Below are positions 22,335 through 34,080 of a stretch of 64,000 nucleotides of DNA, piece after piece. The translations under genes and the position numbers were made by a program. The stretch covers positions 9,881,811 to 9,945,810 of the forward strand of contig OY282605.1 in NCBI GenBank assembly GCA_958298945.1, given 5' to 3'. This stretch comes from Atherix ibis. Taxonomy: Eukaryota; Arthropoda; Insecta; Diptera; Athericidae. A model generated the notes under the pieces. It did no database searches. It was not told where the DNA came from and saw nothing but the letters and a program-made list of their open reading frames with translations. Positions within the stretch are counted from its first letter, which is position 1, and each line of letters begins with the position of its first letter.

Positions 22335-23294
22335 GGGTGACTTTTTTGCTGTTTGATTTTTCATGTTTTTATTTTTGACAGATCACGTGTGACACGTGAC
22401 ATGTGTCAAAGTTAAAAATGCTCAGTTAGCATTGCCATTTCACCATGAATATACTTGCATTCGAAAAATGCTTACAAATTATTGTATTTTATTATCAAAA
22501 TTCATGCTCTGTGAAGCATGTGCTTAACGCACTTCGACGATTTTATGGTGGTCGTCATAATCGACCTATTGAGTAAGCAATTTAAGCCATATTGGCAAAA
22601 TTTCCCAGCAATTTTACGCTATTTGACATCAAAACGCCAACACGTATAGAGAAAAATATTGCTGCCATAGCGCGTCCAGTGTTTGTGAAGACTGCGATTT
22701 TTCCATTCGTCGCCGTGCAAGAACTGGAGCCGAACGACCTGCCAAAGCGTCTGATTTTTGGTGAGTGAGCCTTAGAACAACTTGAGGGAAATCCGTTATT
22801 TACCAAAAAATTGCGTTATGTGGCGAAGCTCATTTCTGGTTGAATGGGTATGTGAATATGCAAAATTGTCGCATTTGGTCTGATGAACAACCACAGGCAC
22901 AACAAGAACTGCCATTGCACCCAGCCAAATGTACGGTTTGGTGTGGTTTATGGGCCGTTGGAATCATCGGTCCGTATTTAAATCGTCAGTGGCGCCCGCT
23001 ATCGCTCTATTATTTCGAACTTTTTTTGTCCAAAAAAAAGCCGATTTTTAATGGGGCTACATGAAGTCACTCATCTATGCTAATAAACCAGTATCACTTA
23101 CAGCTTTGGAAGACAATATTACACTTGCCATTATCGAGATACCAGCAGCGTTACTCGAAAAAGTGGTTCAAAATCACGCATTTATGGACAACTTTTACAT
23201 GAAATAATATTTAAAAAGTAAATGGCAAGCATTTTGCAATTTTTATGTATTTTTTTTTTGGAAATTTAAAAACCAAACACTTAAAAAATCACCC
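22335..23294 (+). mobile_element. Tc1/mariner-type element (DD41D-like group), internally deleted
   Basis: The ends GGGTGACTTTTTTG and the reverse complement of AAAAAATCACCC are inverted copies. Inside, broken frames give ELEPNDLPKRLIFG, then FLANKLRYVAKLISG-like remains of IFSDEAHF, YVNMQNCRIWSDEQPQAQQE, LPLHPAKCTVWCGLWAVGII and GPYL. The sequence then jumps to MKSLIYANKPVSLTALEDNI and the C-terminal part. The second and third catalytic regions are deleted. It is a non-autonomous or dead copy about 960 bp long. Confidence 0.75.
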
Positions 23295-24659
23295 TTTACT
23301 TTTAATTGTTCCCTCCAACTAACTATTGATCAGTTGCATTAGTTAACCCACACGTAATATGAAGATAGCAAAAAGCCTCATAGACGTGGGGTCACAAAAT
23401 GGCTTCTGGCTCTTGACTAAAAGACCTTAAAAAATATTTTTAAATATAGTTTTAATTATGTTCAACGGTAAAATTCTTTAAAAATAGGTGAAAAAAATTT
23501 CTTGAGTAATTTTAATTAAGTGTTAATTTGGAATAACTACAGTTGGCCTAATTGCAAAACTTGATGGCCACTTTCTTGTTAAATGAATGCATTTGCAAGA
23601 CAATATTTATGCCAGTTTCTGATGAAAATGGGACATTAATACTCATTTCTCGATGAATTCTTTGGATTTCACCAAGCTAACTAGAACTACGAGTATTTCC
23701 ACGTTTCCGAGAACATTATCGCTCACTTGCGAGCACTTGTAACTTGGCTCATTGTCTCGTTAATTGGATTTGTCTCCATAATTATGTATCCCACCCATAC
23801 CGATTTTAATAAAATTGCAGAGGGTAATTTTCAAACTATTAATAGAGGACAATCTGGGCTAGATATGTGATATGGAAAGGGGTGAAAGAATGAGTGGTTG
23901 GGATAAGGAATATGGCCGCGTGGATGCACAGAAGTCTCATTAATTTCGCAGCATTTAATTAAACCTCAAAGTTTCAATGGCTAGTTCGGAATACCACTTT
24001 AGCGGTTAAGATTTAATCGTTTTATAGATTTTACACTATATACATACAAACATAAGCACATACGTGAATTCAAGTTAATGTGTACCTCTACCTACTTACA
24101 TTCGACCAAACATAACTGCACCAAATACACTATAGTCTTATCTAGAGTATTAATTAAACCATTTATGGAAGATTCGTTGATTTTTTAATTACCAAAAACG
24201 TTTTACACTGAAATAATAAGATTCGTTAAATCTGCTTAATGCAATTCATTAAGTTAATTGAGCTTAATTACACTTACGGGTTAAAGTATTGTTAATATGC
24301 GTATGCCGTCAGATAAGCTCAAATCTTCTTACTAATTGATAATTAAATTTAATTCAAACTTAAAGTTTAAGTGCATTAAAATTCAGTTTTATAGTTTTTT
24401 TGATAATTAGAATGTTTTAAAAAATAACCGAAATTCAGTATAAAATAGAAACTATGAAGTGTTTATGCAAAGGTGAAATCAAGAGCTAGTCTATCTGGGC
24501 TTAAAGTTCTTCAAACAACAGCTTAAATTTATAATTGACTTAATAGTTTTGATGTAAAATGCTTTTAAAGGAGGGAGGGGGGGTTGTTGGGTCATAGAAA
24601 TATTCTTTATTTTTCTAATTGGTGGTAAATTCTGTAGCCAACAGCCAATTTTACATAAC
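23295..24659. other. non-coding stretch
   Basis: No gene, transposon motif or clear repeat seen. It contains one run of G (GGAGGGAGGGGGGG near 24572). Confidence 0.5.
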
Positions 24660-25650
24660 ATTTTTTATTTTGTTATACAAATAAGTCAGTTCACATGCAA
24701 GTACTGACTTACAAAATTTTATAAGTTGACGTCAGATTAATTATATAATTTTGTCAGTCACTGTAATTATAGTAACCAACAAGGCTACTTTAATAATATC
24801 CTTATTGCGTCATAAAAAATGACAATCTGTGTAAATGACATGCTTATTGCATAATTTTGTTAGTCACTGTAATTACAGCAACTTAAAAATCTGTGTAAAT
24901 GACATTTATTTTGTTAGTCACTGTACCAACAAAGCTGCCATAATAATATCCTTAGTGCTTGATTTTGTTAGTCACTGTAATAAAAACGGCATAATTTTGT
25001 TAGTCACTATAATAACTGTGTGACTTACAAATTTGTGTATATGAGATGATAGTTGCATAATTTTGTTAGTCACTTACAAATCTGTGTAAATGACATGCAT
25101 TTTGTTAGTCAATGTAATATCAATAACCTACAAACAGTGTAACTTTCAAATTTGCGTATAATTTCGTTAGTGACTGTAATTACAGTGACCAACAAAGCTG
25201 CATTAATAATGTCCTTATTGACTGTTTTTCTTAGACACTGTAATAAAAACGGAATGCTAATTATAGGTTACTGTAATAACAGTGACCTATAAATCTGTGT
25301 AGATGACATGAATTTTGTTAGTCAATGTAATTACATCGACTTACGAAAATGTGTAAATAAAATGCTAATTGTATATTTTTGTAAGTGACTATAATTACAG
25401 TGACCAACAAAGCTGCGTTATAATGTTCTTATTGATTGATTTTCTTAGTCACTGCAATAAGAACAAAATGCAAATTGCATAATTTTGTTAGCCATTGTAA
25501 TTACAGTGACTTACAAATCTGTGTAAATGACATTTATTTTGTTAGTCACTGTAATAACAATGACCTACAAATTGTGTGACTTACAAATTTGTGTAAATAA
25601 AATGCTAATTGCATAATTTTGTTAGTCACTGTAATTAAAGTGACCTATAA
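24660..25650. repeat. degenerate minisatellite with palindromic TAGTCACTGTAATTACAGTGAC box
   Basis: About sixteen boxes of the form TTTTGTTAGTCACTGTAAT recur between 24755 and 25640 at spacings of roughly 30-80 bp. Many continue into TACAGTGACC, so that GTCACTGTAATTACAGTGAC is a 20-base consensus palindrome. Between boxes, CTTACAAATCTGTGTAAATGACATG recurs. Examples are near 24857, 25165, 25486, 25538 and 25618. The array is heavily diverged and non-coding. Confidence 0.85.
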
Positions 25651-25829
25651 AATTATACAATTGAAAGTTTTTGTTGTCTAAAAATTGTAATTGGTTATCC
25701 TTTTTATTATTTTTTTACCCCTTTTTCGATGAGATTGAATATTTTGGCGAGCTCAATATTCTTTTTGGTTGAATAATGATTATGAAGGTCTATTTGGTTT
25801 TACATTGCAAGTTTTTGGCTAATACTACA

Positions 25830-26560
25830 ATATTTATATGGACGTTCTATTTAAAAAAAAATTAAATTCTATGTCGACACTGCACATTTTGTATTTTACC
25901 TTATTTTTGAGTAGGACTGCTGCTTCTGAGCCTGGTCAAAAAATCGGTAGAGACTGTATATTTGGTATACTACGATGTTTAATCGACACTTTATATTTAA
26001 ATTTTATACATCTCTTGACCAAGCCTTTATTTTTGAACGTTCTACTTTTTCTGACTGACACTGTTACTTTGGCGTTCTAGTTTTTTTTGCAGCACTAAAC
26101 TTATTTTCACAAACACTATTAATTTTGGCCCAAACTGTTCCCTTAATCTGTTCATTTGATAATTTGGTTTATTTTGAGGAGGACTGCATTTTTGGTGTCC
26201 TTTATTTTTTAACCAATTTTATGAATTTTCTTACTTTTACTGATACTGTCCAATTTTGCGTTAACTGTTTTTCAGCAAATATTGGTCATTATTCATTTTG
26301 ACCAAAATATTTTTTTCTACTTTTTCTGTCAAACCCAGTATTTTGCTGTCCTATATTTCCTGATTGACATTATATATTTTTGTATTTCACCTTTTTTTTT
26401 TGGCAGGCACTCTGTTTATTGGAAGTTCAATTTTTTTTTTGACCGACATTGTATATTGTTATATTTTAAGTTTTATGACCGACACTGTATAATTTTTGGT
26501 ATTTTTTTTACTATTACCCTAATTTTGGTAGTTTACTTTTTTCGACACCATATTTTAACG
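25830..26560. repeat. degenerate minisatellite with GACCGACACTGTATATTTTGG box
   Basis: The box GACACTGTATATTTTGG, followed by GTTCTA and a T run, recurs in varied form near 25876, 25945, 25984, 26053, 26170, 26240, 26440 and 26476. Spacing is about 40-80 bp. The unit differs from that of the preceding array. The open frames here are translations of the T-rich repeat. Confidence 0.65.
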
Positions 26561-27765
26561 TTCTATTGGTTTTTGGGCAAAAATAATAATGATAAAACAG
26601 AAAAAAATCAATGATATAAATTTCTTACAGAATTTATCCTTTCGGCACCTTTTAAAATGCTTCAAGATTTAGTATTTCTACTGCTAAGCTTTGCACGTAA
26701 CAATTTCTATTATGGCAATCGACTTGGTGAGCTACTCGTTCTCAGCGGCCTACCACTTGGATTGGTTTCCTGTTTTCAAAGATTTCGGCATCAGTTAAAC
26801 TTTAGCCACCGAAACCGAAAACGTTTACAGTTGTCTGAAGTAAGATAAAAGGATTAAATTGAAAGTGGAAAATTGCAAAGTTCGTCCTTCAGACTATACT
26901 CGTACAAACACATCGCCCGAAACTCGTTCAGAATAGCACATATTTTCACCATCTTCCAATATCATTTCCATCTTAGCTTTCGAAGATTTATTTCTGTGTC
27001 AAAAACAAAGCCAAGCCGAAAATGTATCGCATTCGGATTAGAGTCAAAGAAGAATAGGCCAAAGAAAATTTCGTATAAATTCGCTCAATTTTTATAATAT
27101 TTACACACATCCGAGCGGTTGGACACACAATAAATGGCACTTCTGACAAGAGCTTTCAGAGTCCTTAGATCGATTGCAAAAATGTCCATAGTCACAATAC
27201 TGCGGGTACTTACGTCCACTTCAATATATCACTGACTTTGCGACAAGTAAGAGTAGAAATTTATGTTTATCGTTAAAAGTTCCCATCAATATTAAGAAGT
27301 GTAATCTCGAAAAACTTTAATGACATCAAAACGAGAATGGCTACCATTATGAAAAAGAACAACTACAAACCATACGTGGGATTCGTGTTTAGATAGATAA
27401 TTGTTGTATCTAACATAAAATAATATATCTTTTTACTTGACTTTTACTGATTTGATCAACGGTAAACATTTTCGTATTTATCAATCGTAAGATTAATCAG
27501 GAAAAGTTTTCAACACAACAAAGTTCGATGTTCGCTTTTTTTAAGGATATTTTATGTTGGGTGGCATTTTTTTTTAAAATTTGAAAGTAACGGTTAGAAA
27601 ATAATACTCTACCATGAATGAGCAATTATTTTGTTATTTTTCTTAACGATTTCGAACGATTGACTTCGCAACATTTTGCTAAAGTCCTTATGGTTCGGAT
27701 AGCTACCGACAAGTTGAGTGCCACGTGTGGTAAGGCCCGATCAAAATAGAAATATCAGAGCAATG
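26561..27765. other. non-coding stretch
   Basis: No gene could be supported. Open frames at 26657-26848 and 26873-27097 have no recognisable motif or splice context. Confidence 0.45.
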
Positions 27766-27870
27766 CTTTCAGAGAAACATGGCTTCACAACTATACTCCA
27801 GAATTGAAGGAACAGTCAAAAGAATGGGTAGAACCAGGGTCGTATTAAGCCCAATGGAAGGCCTAATCCC
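27766..27870 (+). pseudogene. mariner transposase fragment
   Basis: The conceptual protein ETWLHNYTPELKEQSKEWVE corresponds to the region just after the first catalytic Asp of mariner (family VDETW.H.YTPETK.QSK.W). Only about 35 residues remain and the catalytic Asp itself is lost. Confidence 0.65.
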
Positions 27871-28019
27871 TTAAAGCTTTTGCTCATCTTAAATGAAAGC
27901 GGTCTGTGGACTTTCCTACCACATAGCTTGTACGTAGGGCTCCCCTAGCTGTGCAGTATAAGTTTCAATCTCGTTCGGTAGCTACGGGCCCCTATAAACT
28001 GATATAAGTGAAGTTGTGT

Positions 28020-28610
28020 TTTTGTAGCGCGTTCTGAAAAATGGAAAAACGAAATTTGAAGCATTATTATTTGTATTGAGTTTGGTGAATCCTCAAGTTA
28101 CGAAAAGCTGTAAAGGTCCTTATCAAGAACAAAAGTTTTTCGATGATAAAAAACATTTTTGGAGGGGCGAGAAGTAGTGTAAGACGATTCTCGTTCAGGA
28201 AGGACTTCACCATCGAAAATTGATAAAAAGTAAGGACTTTTGTAAAGTCAAACCGTCGATTAACAATGAAGTTTTTTTATAAAGAAGTCATTGAAAGGTT
28301 CATAAAACGGGATCAGACGTTCCAGACAATTGACCTAGTTCTCCTGTTTTTGTCCATGCTTTAGGTCACTTAGGGCTATCGAAGTAATTCAATTTTTTGG
28401 ACGAAGCAGATACTTGGACAGTGTTTTTGTCGAAAAAGGAAGTCCTGTGATTCCACAGTCCCCCTGTGGACCTGATTTAAGTGTTTGTGACTTTCTCGGT
28501 TCCCCAAAGTCGAACAAAATTTGAAAAGATACGAGTTTTCCTTTAAAGGAGTTTAACTGTGAAGCTAAAGCCTTGCAGCGCTTCATATATAGAAAAATAT
28601 GAAAAAACAC
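28020..28610 (+). pseudogene. mariner-like transposase relic (same family as 44345-45060)
   Basis: Frameshifted pieces read RTFVKSNRRLTMKFFYKEVI (helix-turn-helix part) and, further on, GPDLSVCDFLGSPKSNKI, which corresponds to YSPDLSPCDFFLFPKLK and holds the third catalytic Asp. Several blocks, such as the TTTTGGAGGG..GAGAAG part and the TTTTTATAAAGAAGTC part, recur in the relic at 44345-45060. At 28340-28400 the minus strand carries a separate mariner piece reading NYFDSPK, similar to 32905-32955, so the locus is a mosaic. Confidence 0.55.
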
Positions 28611-28619
28611 TGTTTTAGT

Positions 28620-30115
28620 ACCACGACCTCAAGTAGCATTAAGTAGCACTAACACAGGAGGAATCCTACCTCGGCAGTTGCAGGGAATATGTAAAATTTT
28701 AAGGGGAACTCCGTAGTTTTGGCAGATGGGCGATTGAATGTTGTTAAATAGGAAGTTGCATGTGAGCGCAGTATGACCAATTCTAATCGTGTTCTTACCC
28801 AGAACTTCGGATTGACTTCCCCTCATCTCTGCGTTTACTAGTTGGTGAGCAGCTGAGGCATGTCGGCTATGCCCGCAAATGTTGATCGTTAGAGTGCAGA
28901 TTTTGCCAGCAGGTCTGTACGTAAAAATGCACACAGGACGCAAAAGATAGCGAATGTGGTCCAGGACGGAATAGCACTTATACCCATAATGACATTAATT
29001 GCAGAAAGTGAATCAGTATAAATAATAATGTTTTTGTAAATTTTTCTCTGATGGGCATTAAAAGTCGACTGCTATGGCAACTTTGGGAACTACGGCCCAA
29101 AGTTCGACCAAAAAGGACGCTGTCCTGACAGGAAAAATACCGATTGCCACCTTACAGAAACAGTCGCCTATGCGCTCGTCATTTACGGCCTTTTCCATCT
29201 CATTAAGCTCTTGCAGGAAAAGTTTCCTATATAGAATCGGGTCGAATTTCTGTTTTCTGAAGCTGCTCAGTTCGGTCGATATCGTAATATGGAGTGTTAG
29301 TGCAAAACTTGGTGTTAATGATGAAAGAATCGTCCATAAGTACAGACTCATTATAGGAGAGCGTGAGGATATTTTTCTCCGACAAGAAAGTGCGGTTAGG
29401 ATGGATATGATAGTGGAAAAATGAGGAGAAGAAAAAAGATTATTGAGCATTTTCGATATAATCAAGTATGAACGTACGTTCCGTCTCAGTTAACATAGAT
29501 CCAACTTCCGAGGTCAGGTGAACGCCATTGGCCAACCGGGTGGAACGGTTAACTACCGCCTACAGTAGCGGTGCTGTAGCAGTTGGAACACGAGCGCAAG
29601 GTGTGAGGTGTTTGCTTGATACTACTTCATCTACTAACTAGGAGTTTAACCAAATTTTAAATTATATTAACTCTCAGGACATAGATAGAATCAATGGGCT
29701 GGAGGGATATACAACACCCCCCCCCCCCACCACCCTAGATTAATCTTTTCTCATAATTAGAATAAAAATATTATCAGCATATATAAAGTGGGAGTATTTT
29801 TTTAAGGAAGAGCAAAGAGAGTTAATGTATATGTTGAAAAGGGTTGTAGAAAGAGGAGATCCCTGCGGAATACCAATATTTTCTATTAAGTGCTGCCTAC
29901 ACTTTCGGTCGTATACCTTCTGTAAATCCAGAGAAATGAGGATGCCATGCTGTACTTTTTTTATAGCCAATATTAATAGTTTGATTCAATTGAAACAGAA
30001 GAGAGTGGGTCTGCCTGTTAGCCCGAGAAGCATTTTGATTGGATGTGACGTTTCTTCAAGTACGGGACTTAATCGTTTTCCGAATGATTTTTGAGGCAGA
30101 TGAAGTGCACTTAAA
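28620..30115 (-). pseudogene. I-like non-LTR retrotransposon relic (reverse transcriptase, RNase H, zinc knuckle)
   Basis: On the minus strand from 30115 downwards the order is: LLGLTGRPTLF; ILISLDLQKVYD (first RT Asp block); GIPQGSPLSTTLFNIYIN; FIYADNIFI, where the second Asp of the YADD box is Asn. Then comes a gap with lost sequence. Next is an RNase H-like part (ELNEMEKAVNDERIGD..., then IIYTDSLSAINVIMG near 29000). Last is a C-terminal part with NTIRIGHTALTCNFLF and CQNYGVPLKILHIPC, which matches the 'RIGHT..TH.YLF....P.C..C..PLT..HIL..C' tail. RT plus RNase H in this order points to an I-type element. All frames are broken. Confidence 0.72.
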
Positions 30116-31003
30116 AGAATACAAGATGAAATACCATTTTTATTTTATAATAAAAACCTCTCAACAGGAATCTGGCAATTAGCCCTTAAACTATTTTTCG
30201 AAAACTAATACCGATGAATCCTTTTTGATTCGGAAAATATCGAGAAAAAAAGAAATCAAGCATAAATTTAATACCAAATTTAATTTTCCATTATTTTAAG
30301 TAAACGTTTAACCAGACTAACTATATTTGTGTAGCTTCTTCTTAAGTCAAACAAGAATATTTACTTAATCCAAACTAAATGATATTAGCTGAGTAAAAGC
30401 TACAAAAATATGTACTCGTAAAGGAAGACCAAAAAAAAAAAAAAAATGAAGTGAAACTAACAACGTCATTTTAGTGACATTTTATTTGCTGTTAACTAAT
30501 AAGAAAAATCAAACAAGCTGAAAAAGGATAATTAAATGGAAAACTAAGAATTACGAAAAGGATGAGATTTACAGGTTCTTAAAGTATAAAACTGAGAATT
30601 CGTAACTATTTCTTTCGATTTTCACGGATTTCTATCTTAGTATTGTGATCCCTTTTAAATGTTCCTCTTTGATTATTTCAACATAGTTTCCTTCGATTGT
30701 GATGTTCGTCTATGTGTGTTTGTCTATGTGTTGTACGGAGCCTATGCCCTCTCTCCCGAGATGCTATTTTCAGAATTTCCGAAAATCCTTTGGTAAATTT
30801 AGTGTGTATTTTTTCCTTCCATTTTCATGTTATAACAACTAAGAACATTGGAAATGAACGAGAACAACTAATGTAAACATGAGTGGGATTCCTTTGTCTT
30901 TTCTAAAAGATATTATTTCGACGTTGACTTGTTTGGTCTCGTCTTTCCGGCTATGTATATACATACTAGTTTATGTGGAAATCAACACAACGGATCGTCA
31001 TAC
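30116..31003. other. non-coding stretch
   Basis: No gene or transposon motif seen. If the exon at 31004-31224 is real, part of this stretch would be its downstream intron. Confidence 0.45.
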
Positions 31004-31224
31004 TGGTCCACTGTTCTTCGGGTTAATATACGCATCTGTAGAATTTCCGTTTCGGAACATGTCCTTGTACGTCTCCATTCAGGCATTTGTTCTCGCACAT
31101 CTATATATTCAGCCGTTTTGAGTTTGTAGATATATGCTAGAATCCTGGAAAAGTGTTCTCTACAAAAGCCCATAGTGATGGCATTGCTCAGGGCAAATAT
31201 TGTCAAAAAGTCGAACATTGTTTG
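31004..31224 (-). CDS. candidate coding exon of an unrecognised gene
   Basis: On the minus strand a good acceptor (TTACTTTGTTCAG) precedes 31224 and a good donor (CCA followed by GTATGA) follows 31004. The 221-base exon is open in one frame and codes for a non-repetitive, balanced protein: QTMFDFLTIFALSNAITMGF, then CREHFSRILAYIYKLKTAEY, then VREQMPEWRRTRTCSETEIL. It is clearly less AT-rich than its surroundings. I do not recognise the family and found no neighbouring exon. The first part is hydrophobic, the second is charged and could be helical. It could also be a chance open frame or a piece of an unrecognised transposon. Confidence 0.3.
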
Positions 31225-32465
31225 CTGAACAAAGTAACGACAATCAAATACGACAACACCCTCCCTCCTCTCCTACACTCAATCAAGGATGAGGTTATCG
31301 TTTCTTTTCAGAGAAACAACTAAGCCATCGCTGTCTTCACTTAAGAAGAAAGTCCTCTCGAATGTGGCAGTAATGAAGGGTTGTCTGCCAGAGACAACTT
31401 CGTTAGGGTTGTTTCTACTTACTTACACATACTCCGTAATTTGGAAGAAAATCACTTTGATGAGTTGTACTTTTGTTCATCTAGCAGGGCATATTCCCCT
31501 CTCTCCCCATCCCCACCATTGACAATGCTGATGTCCACTCATACAAAATAGAAAACAAAAACCTAATTTCCTAATTGATGATGCAAATTATATTTGACCA
31601 TCGAAAATAACCACAAAGCCTCCAAAGTTTTCAGGGCAGATTTGTAACTAAGTAAAACGAGTAAATGCTAAAGTATCCATCGTCCATGTACGAGTATCCA
31701 TGGTATACGTGCAATCCTCCTTCCTAGTTTGACACTAGTCCTTTTAGTATTTTTACTCATAAATTTGATGAACCTACGAGCTCTAATGTACTCGAACTTC
31801 CAGAGGCAATAATATCGATTATGAACAAGTGAGTACACACCTGGCCGAGGTGGCAGTGTCGAACGCATTGGCCCAAGTTTGATTATTGCTCTTGCACCAC
31901 TCAACCAGAAACCAATTTCGATTCATCCGAACACAACGATTTGTATTTGAATTGCCTTAAGGTGGCAACATCAAATATAATCAGACCATTGAGCTTTCCA
32001 TCATCATATTACGGGTACTTGCAAATGCACTTCTTCTATGCAATCAATATCCTCGCATTTGTTGATGCACATAATTTCGATCTTCCCCATTCCGATAATC
32101 TTATTCGAATGGATGGCGAACGATGGCAGATTAATACGGCAAAGGCGGATGGCAAAGCTGAGTAAATTTGCTCTTTGAAGGGCATTGTATCCAATGATGG
32201 GGATGACCTCAGGTGAAGCATTGTTGATGACAATTGAACAGTGTTGCGTTCAATTTCACCAGAACTAAAGTTAATATTCTGCGTGTCGGCGATATATTAC
32301 ACTGTCAAGCATGTTGAAACAATTAGAATTTGTGTTGAGGGTGCATTGCATGTATTTCCCCATTTTAAATCAATAAATTTCTATTCAATTGAATTCGAAA
32401 TACAATAATTAATTTAGTTTAGACAATTAAAAATTTGCTTGTTATTTATTTTGTGTATGGGAATA
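31225..32465. other. non-coding stretch
   Basis: No gene could be supported. Two overlapping frames at 31941-32233 on opposite strands have no motif or splice context. Confidence 0.45.
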
Positions 32466-33245
32466 AGTTTTTGCACCTTTTTATGAATAAAGAAAGTGAT
32501 TTTATTCATAGTATCCCCCATCGGAAGGGACAACTTTTTCCCATCTTTCGACAACTTTTCGTCAGAATTTTTCTTTTCAGGTAATAAGTGGATAACTTGA
32601 TGGAAAATTATTTTTATTTAGACTCAATCAGAAGGGATTTTTTGATACTTTTAAGACATCCCATTTCACTTCTTCAAAGTATTTCTGGACTAGTTTTGCG
32701 AGCAGAACTGACTTGTCATGTCTATCATCCCATTTCGGCCATTTTTCTTTTAAAGCTCATATTAGCTACAGTCGACAATAATCTCCAGTAATGGTTATGG
32801 AAGGTTTTACGAGTTCATAATAATTAACACCCTTCCACCAGATACACAGCATAACCTTCGAACCGTTGATATTGCATTTTGGCGTTGATGGACCTTATTC
32901 TTCTGACTTTGCCAATGCTTAAGGTTATTTAGGGTTATCGAAGTAAATCAATTTTCTATCGCTTGTAATAATCCGATGCAAAAAAAAACCTTTCTTCTCG
33001 CACGTGACCAAACGTTTCCCGATGTCTCACTACTTCAATTGATATGAAACCCAATTTCCTACGTGGATCACCAATATTTAACGCAGTTGCCAGATTTTCA
33101 TCAAGTAAACTTTAGATTACACCGTTTGTGCAATGTATGATAATCGTTCAATTCTACGAACAGCTCACGAATATTCAGCACTGATCGTGCAACTGGACGA
33201 TTTTTACTCAAAGACGAACAATTTTTGTTTGTTGCGGACTCGTTC
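32466..33245 (-). pseudogene. mariner transposase relic (mauritiana-like)
   Basis: On the minus strand, pieces in order are NIGDPRRKLGFISIEVVRHR, then FFLHRIITSDRKLIYFDNPK (SDRK where GDEK holds the first catalytic Asp), STPKCNINGSKVMLCIWWKG, VNYYELVKPSITITGD, and the C-terminus near 32500 resembling LPERWEKVVPSDGGYYE. The middle with the second and third catalytic residues is scrambled. Terminal repeats were not identified. Confidence 0.7.
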
Positions 33246-34080
33246 TTTGCGTGTTATTTATTTTGAAATAATTTTCTTTTTTTTCTTTTTCCTCTTCTTC
33301 AGCCTATCTTAGTCCTCTCCAGAAAATTGGCTTCTTCCAATTTTCTCCTTCAGCCTATCTTAGTCCTCTTGCGCTGTTTGCATGCAATTTTTACCCGCAA
33401 GCCGTTAGGTATCATCGATTTATCTTGTTTGTAGTCTCCAGAATCTCTAGGTCTCCATAGCATAATCTTTTTGATAAATTTAATATTATCTCTCAGTATG
33501 TGTCTTGCCCATCTCTATTTTAGACAACCGTGATTTCTGTTTTTTTGCTGATAAGTTTTTCATTGCGAATATGATCACGCAAGCTGACGCCTAGTATTGA
33601 CCTCTTTATTGTTCGCTGACAAACTGATAGTCTATTTATACTGTTTACTGTGAGTGTCACAGTTTTGAGCCCATATATTTTAACAGGGAGAATTCACATA
33701 TAATAGAGATTCCTTCTGAGATTCATGGGTATCTTTTCGCATCTAATTATGTAGCTGAGCTTACCAAAAGGTACCTAAGACAAGCTTATCCACTGTATGG
33801 TTTTTCCGTCCGAGTTTAATCATGTGTCCCTGATAAACATACGCGCCAACATATCGAGCGTGGTATTATTGATTATTAATAATACCCGCTAAGAGTCGTA
33901 TGGTCTTATTTGGTATATATTTTAACAAGTTTGAATATTTAGAGTCCATACGGGCTTTATTTATTGCTGCTAGTACGGCCCATGTCCCGATGGACACAAG
34001 AGGTTTCATATTGAATATGATAGGATCGTGCTATGGACCTTCCTGCTTGTTCGACGGGTGAAACAATGAAAATAAATGAA
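33246..34080 (-). pseudogene. RTE-like non-LTR element relic, 3' part
   Basis: On the minus strand, 33660 down to about 33540 reads GLKTVTLTVNSINRLSVCQR, then TIKRSILGVSLRDHIRNEKL. This is the family pattern 'WTL.....RLRV.QR.MERSMLGVSLRDRIRNEEIR' found after the reverse transcriptase in RTE/CR1-like elements. The sequence that follows, to about 33300, and the part upstream, to about 34050, appear to belong to it but are scrambled; a 21-base CAGCCTATCTTAGTCCTC-type block occurs twice (33301 and 33352). Confidence 0.55.

Noticed and set aside
24660..26560. CRISPR-like array
   Set aside because: The DNA is clearly eukaryotic, the boxes are diverged and irregularly spaced, and there are no cas genes.
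26657..27097. Two adjacent plus-strand frames as a small gene
   Set aside because: No conserved motif and no clear intron joining them; both are at the length expected by chance over 64 kb.
30879..31129. Plus-strand frames with signal-peptide-like starts
   Set aside because: They are antisense to the minus-strand exon candidate, which has better splice sites and composition.
31941..32233. Overlapping frames on both strands at 32 kb as a gene
   Set aside because: Neither shows a motif or splice context, and each is the shadow of the other.
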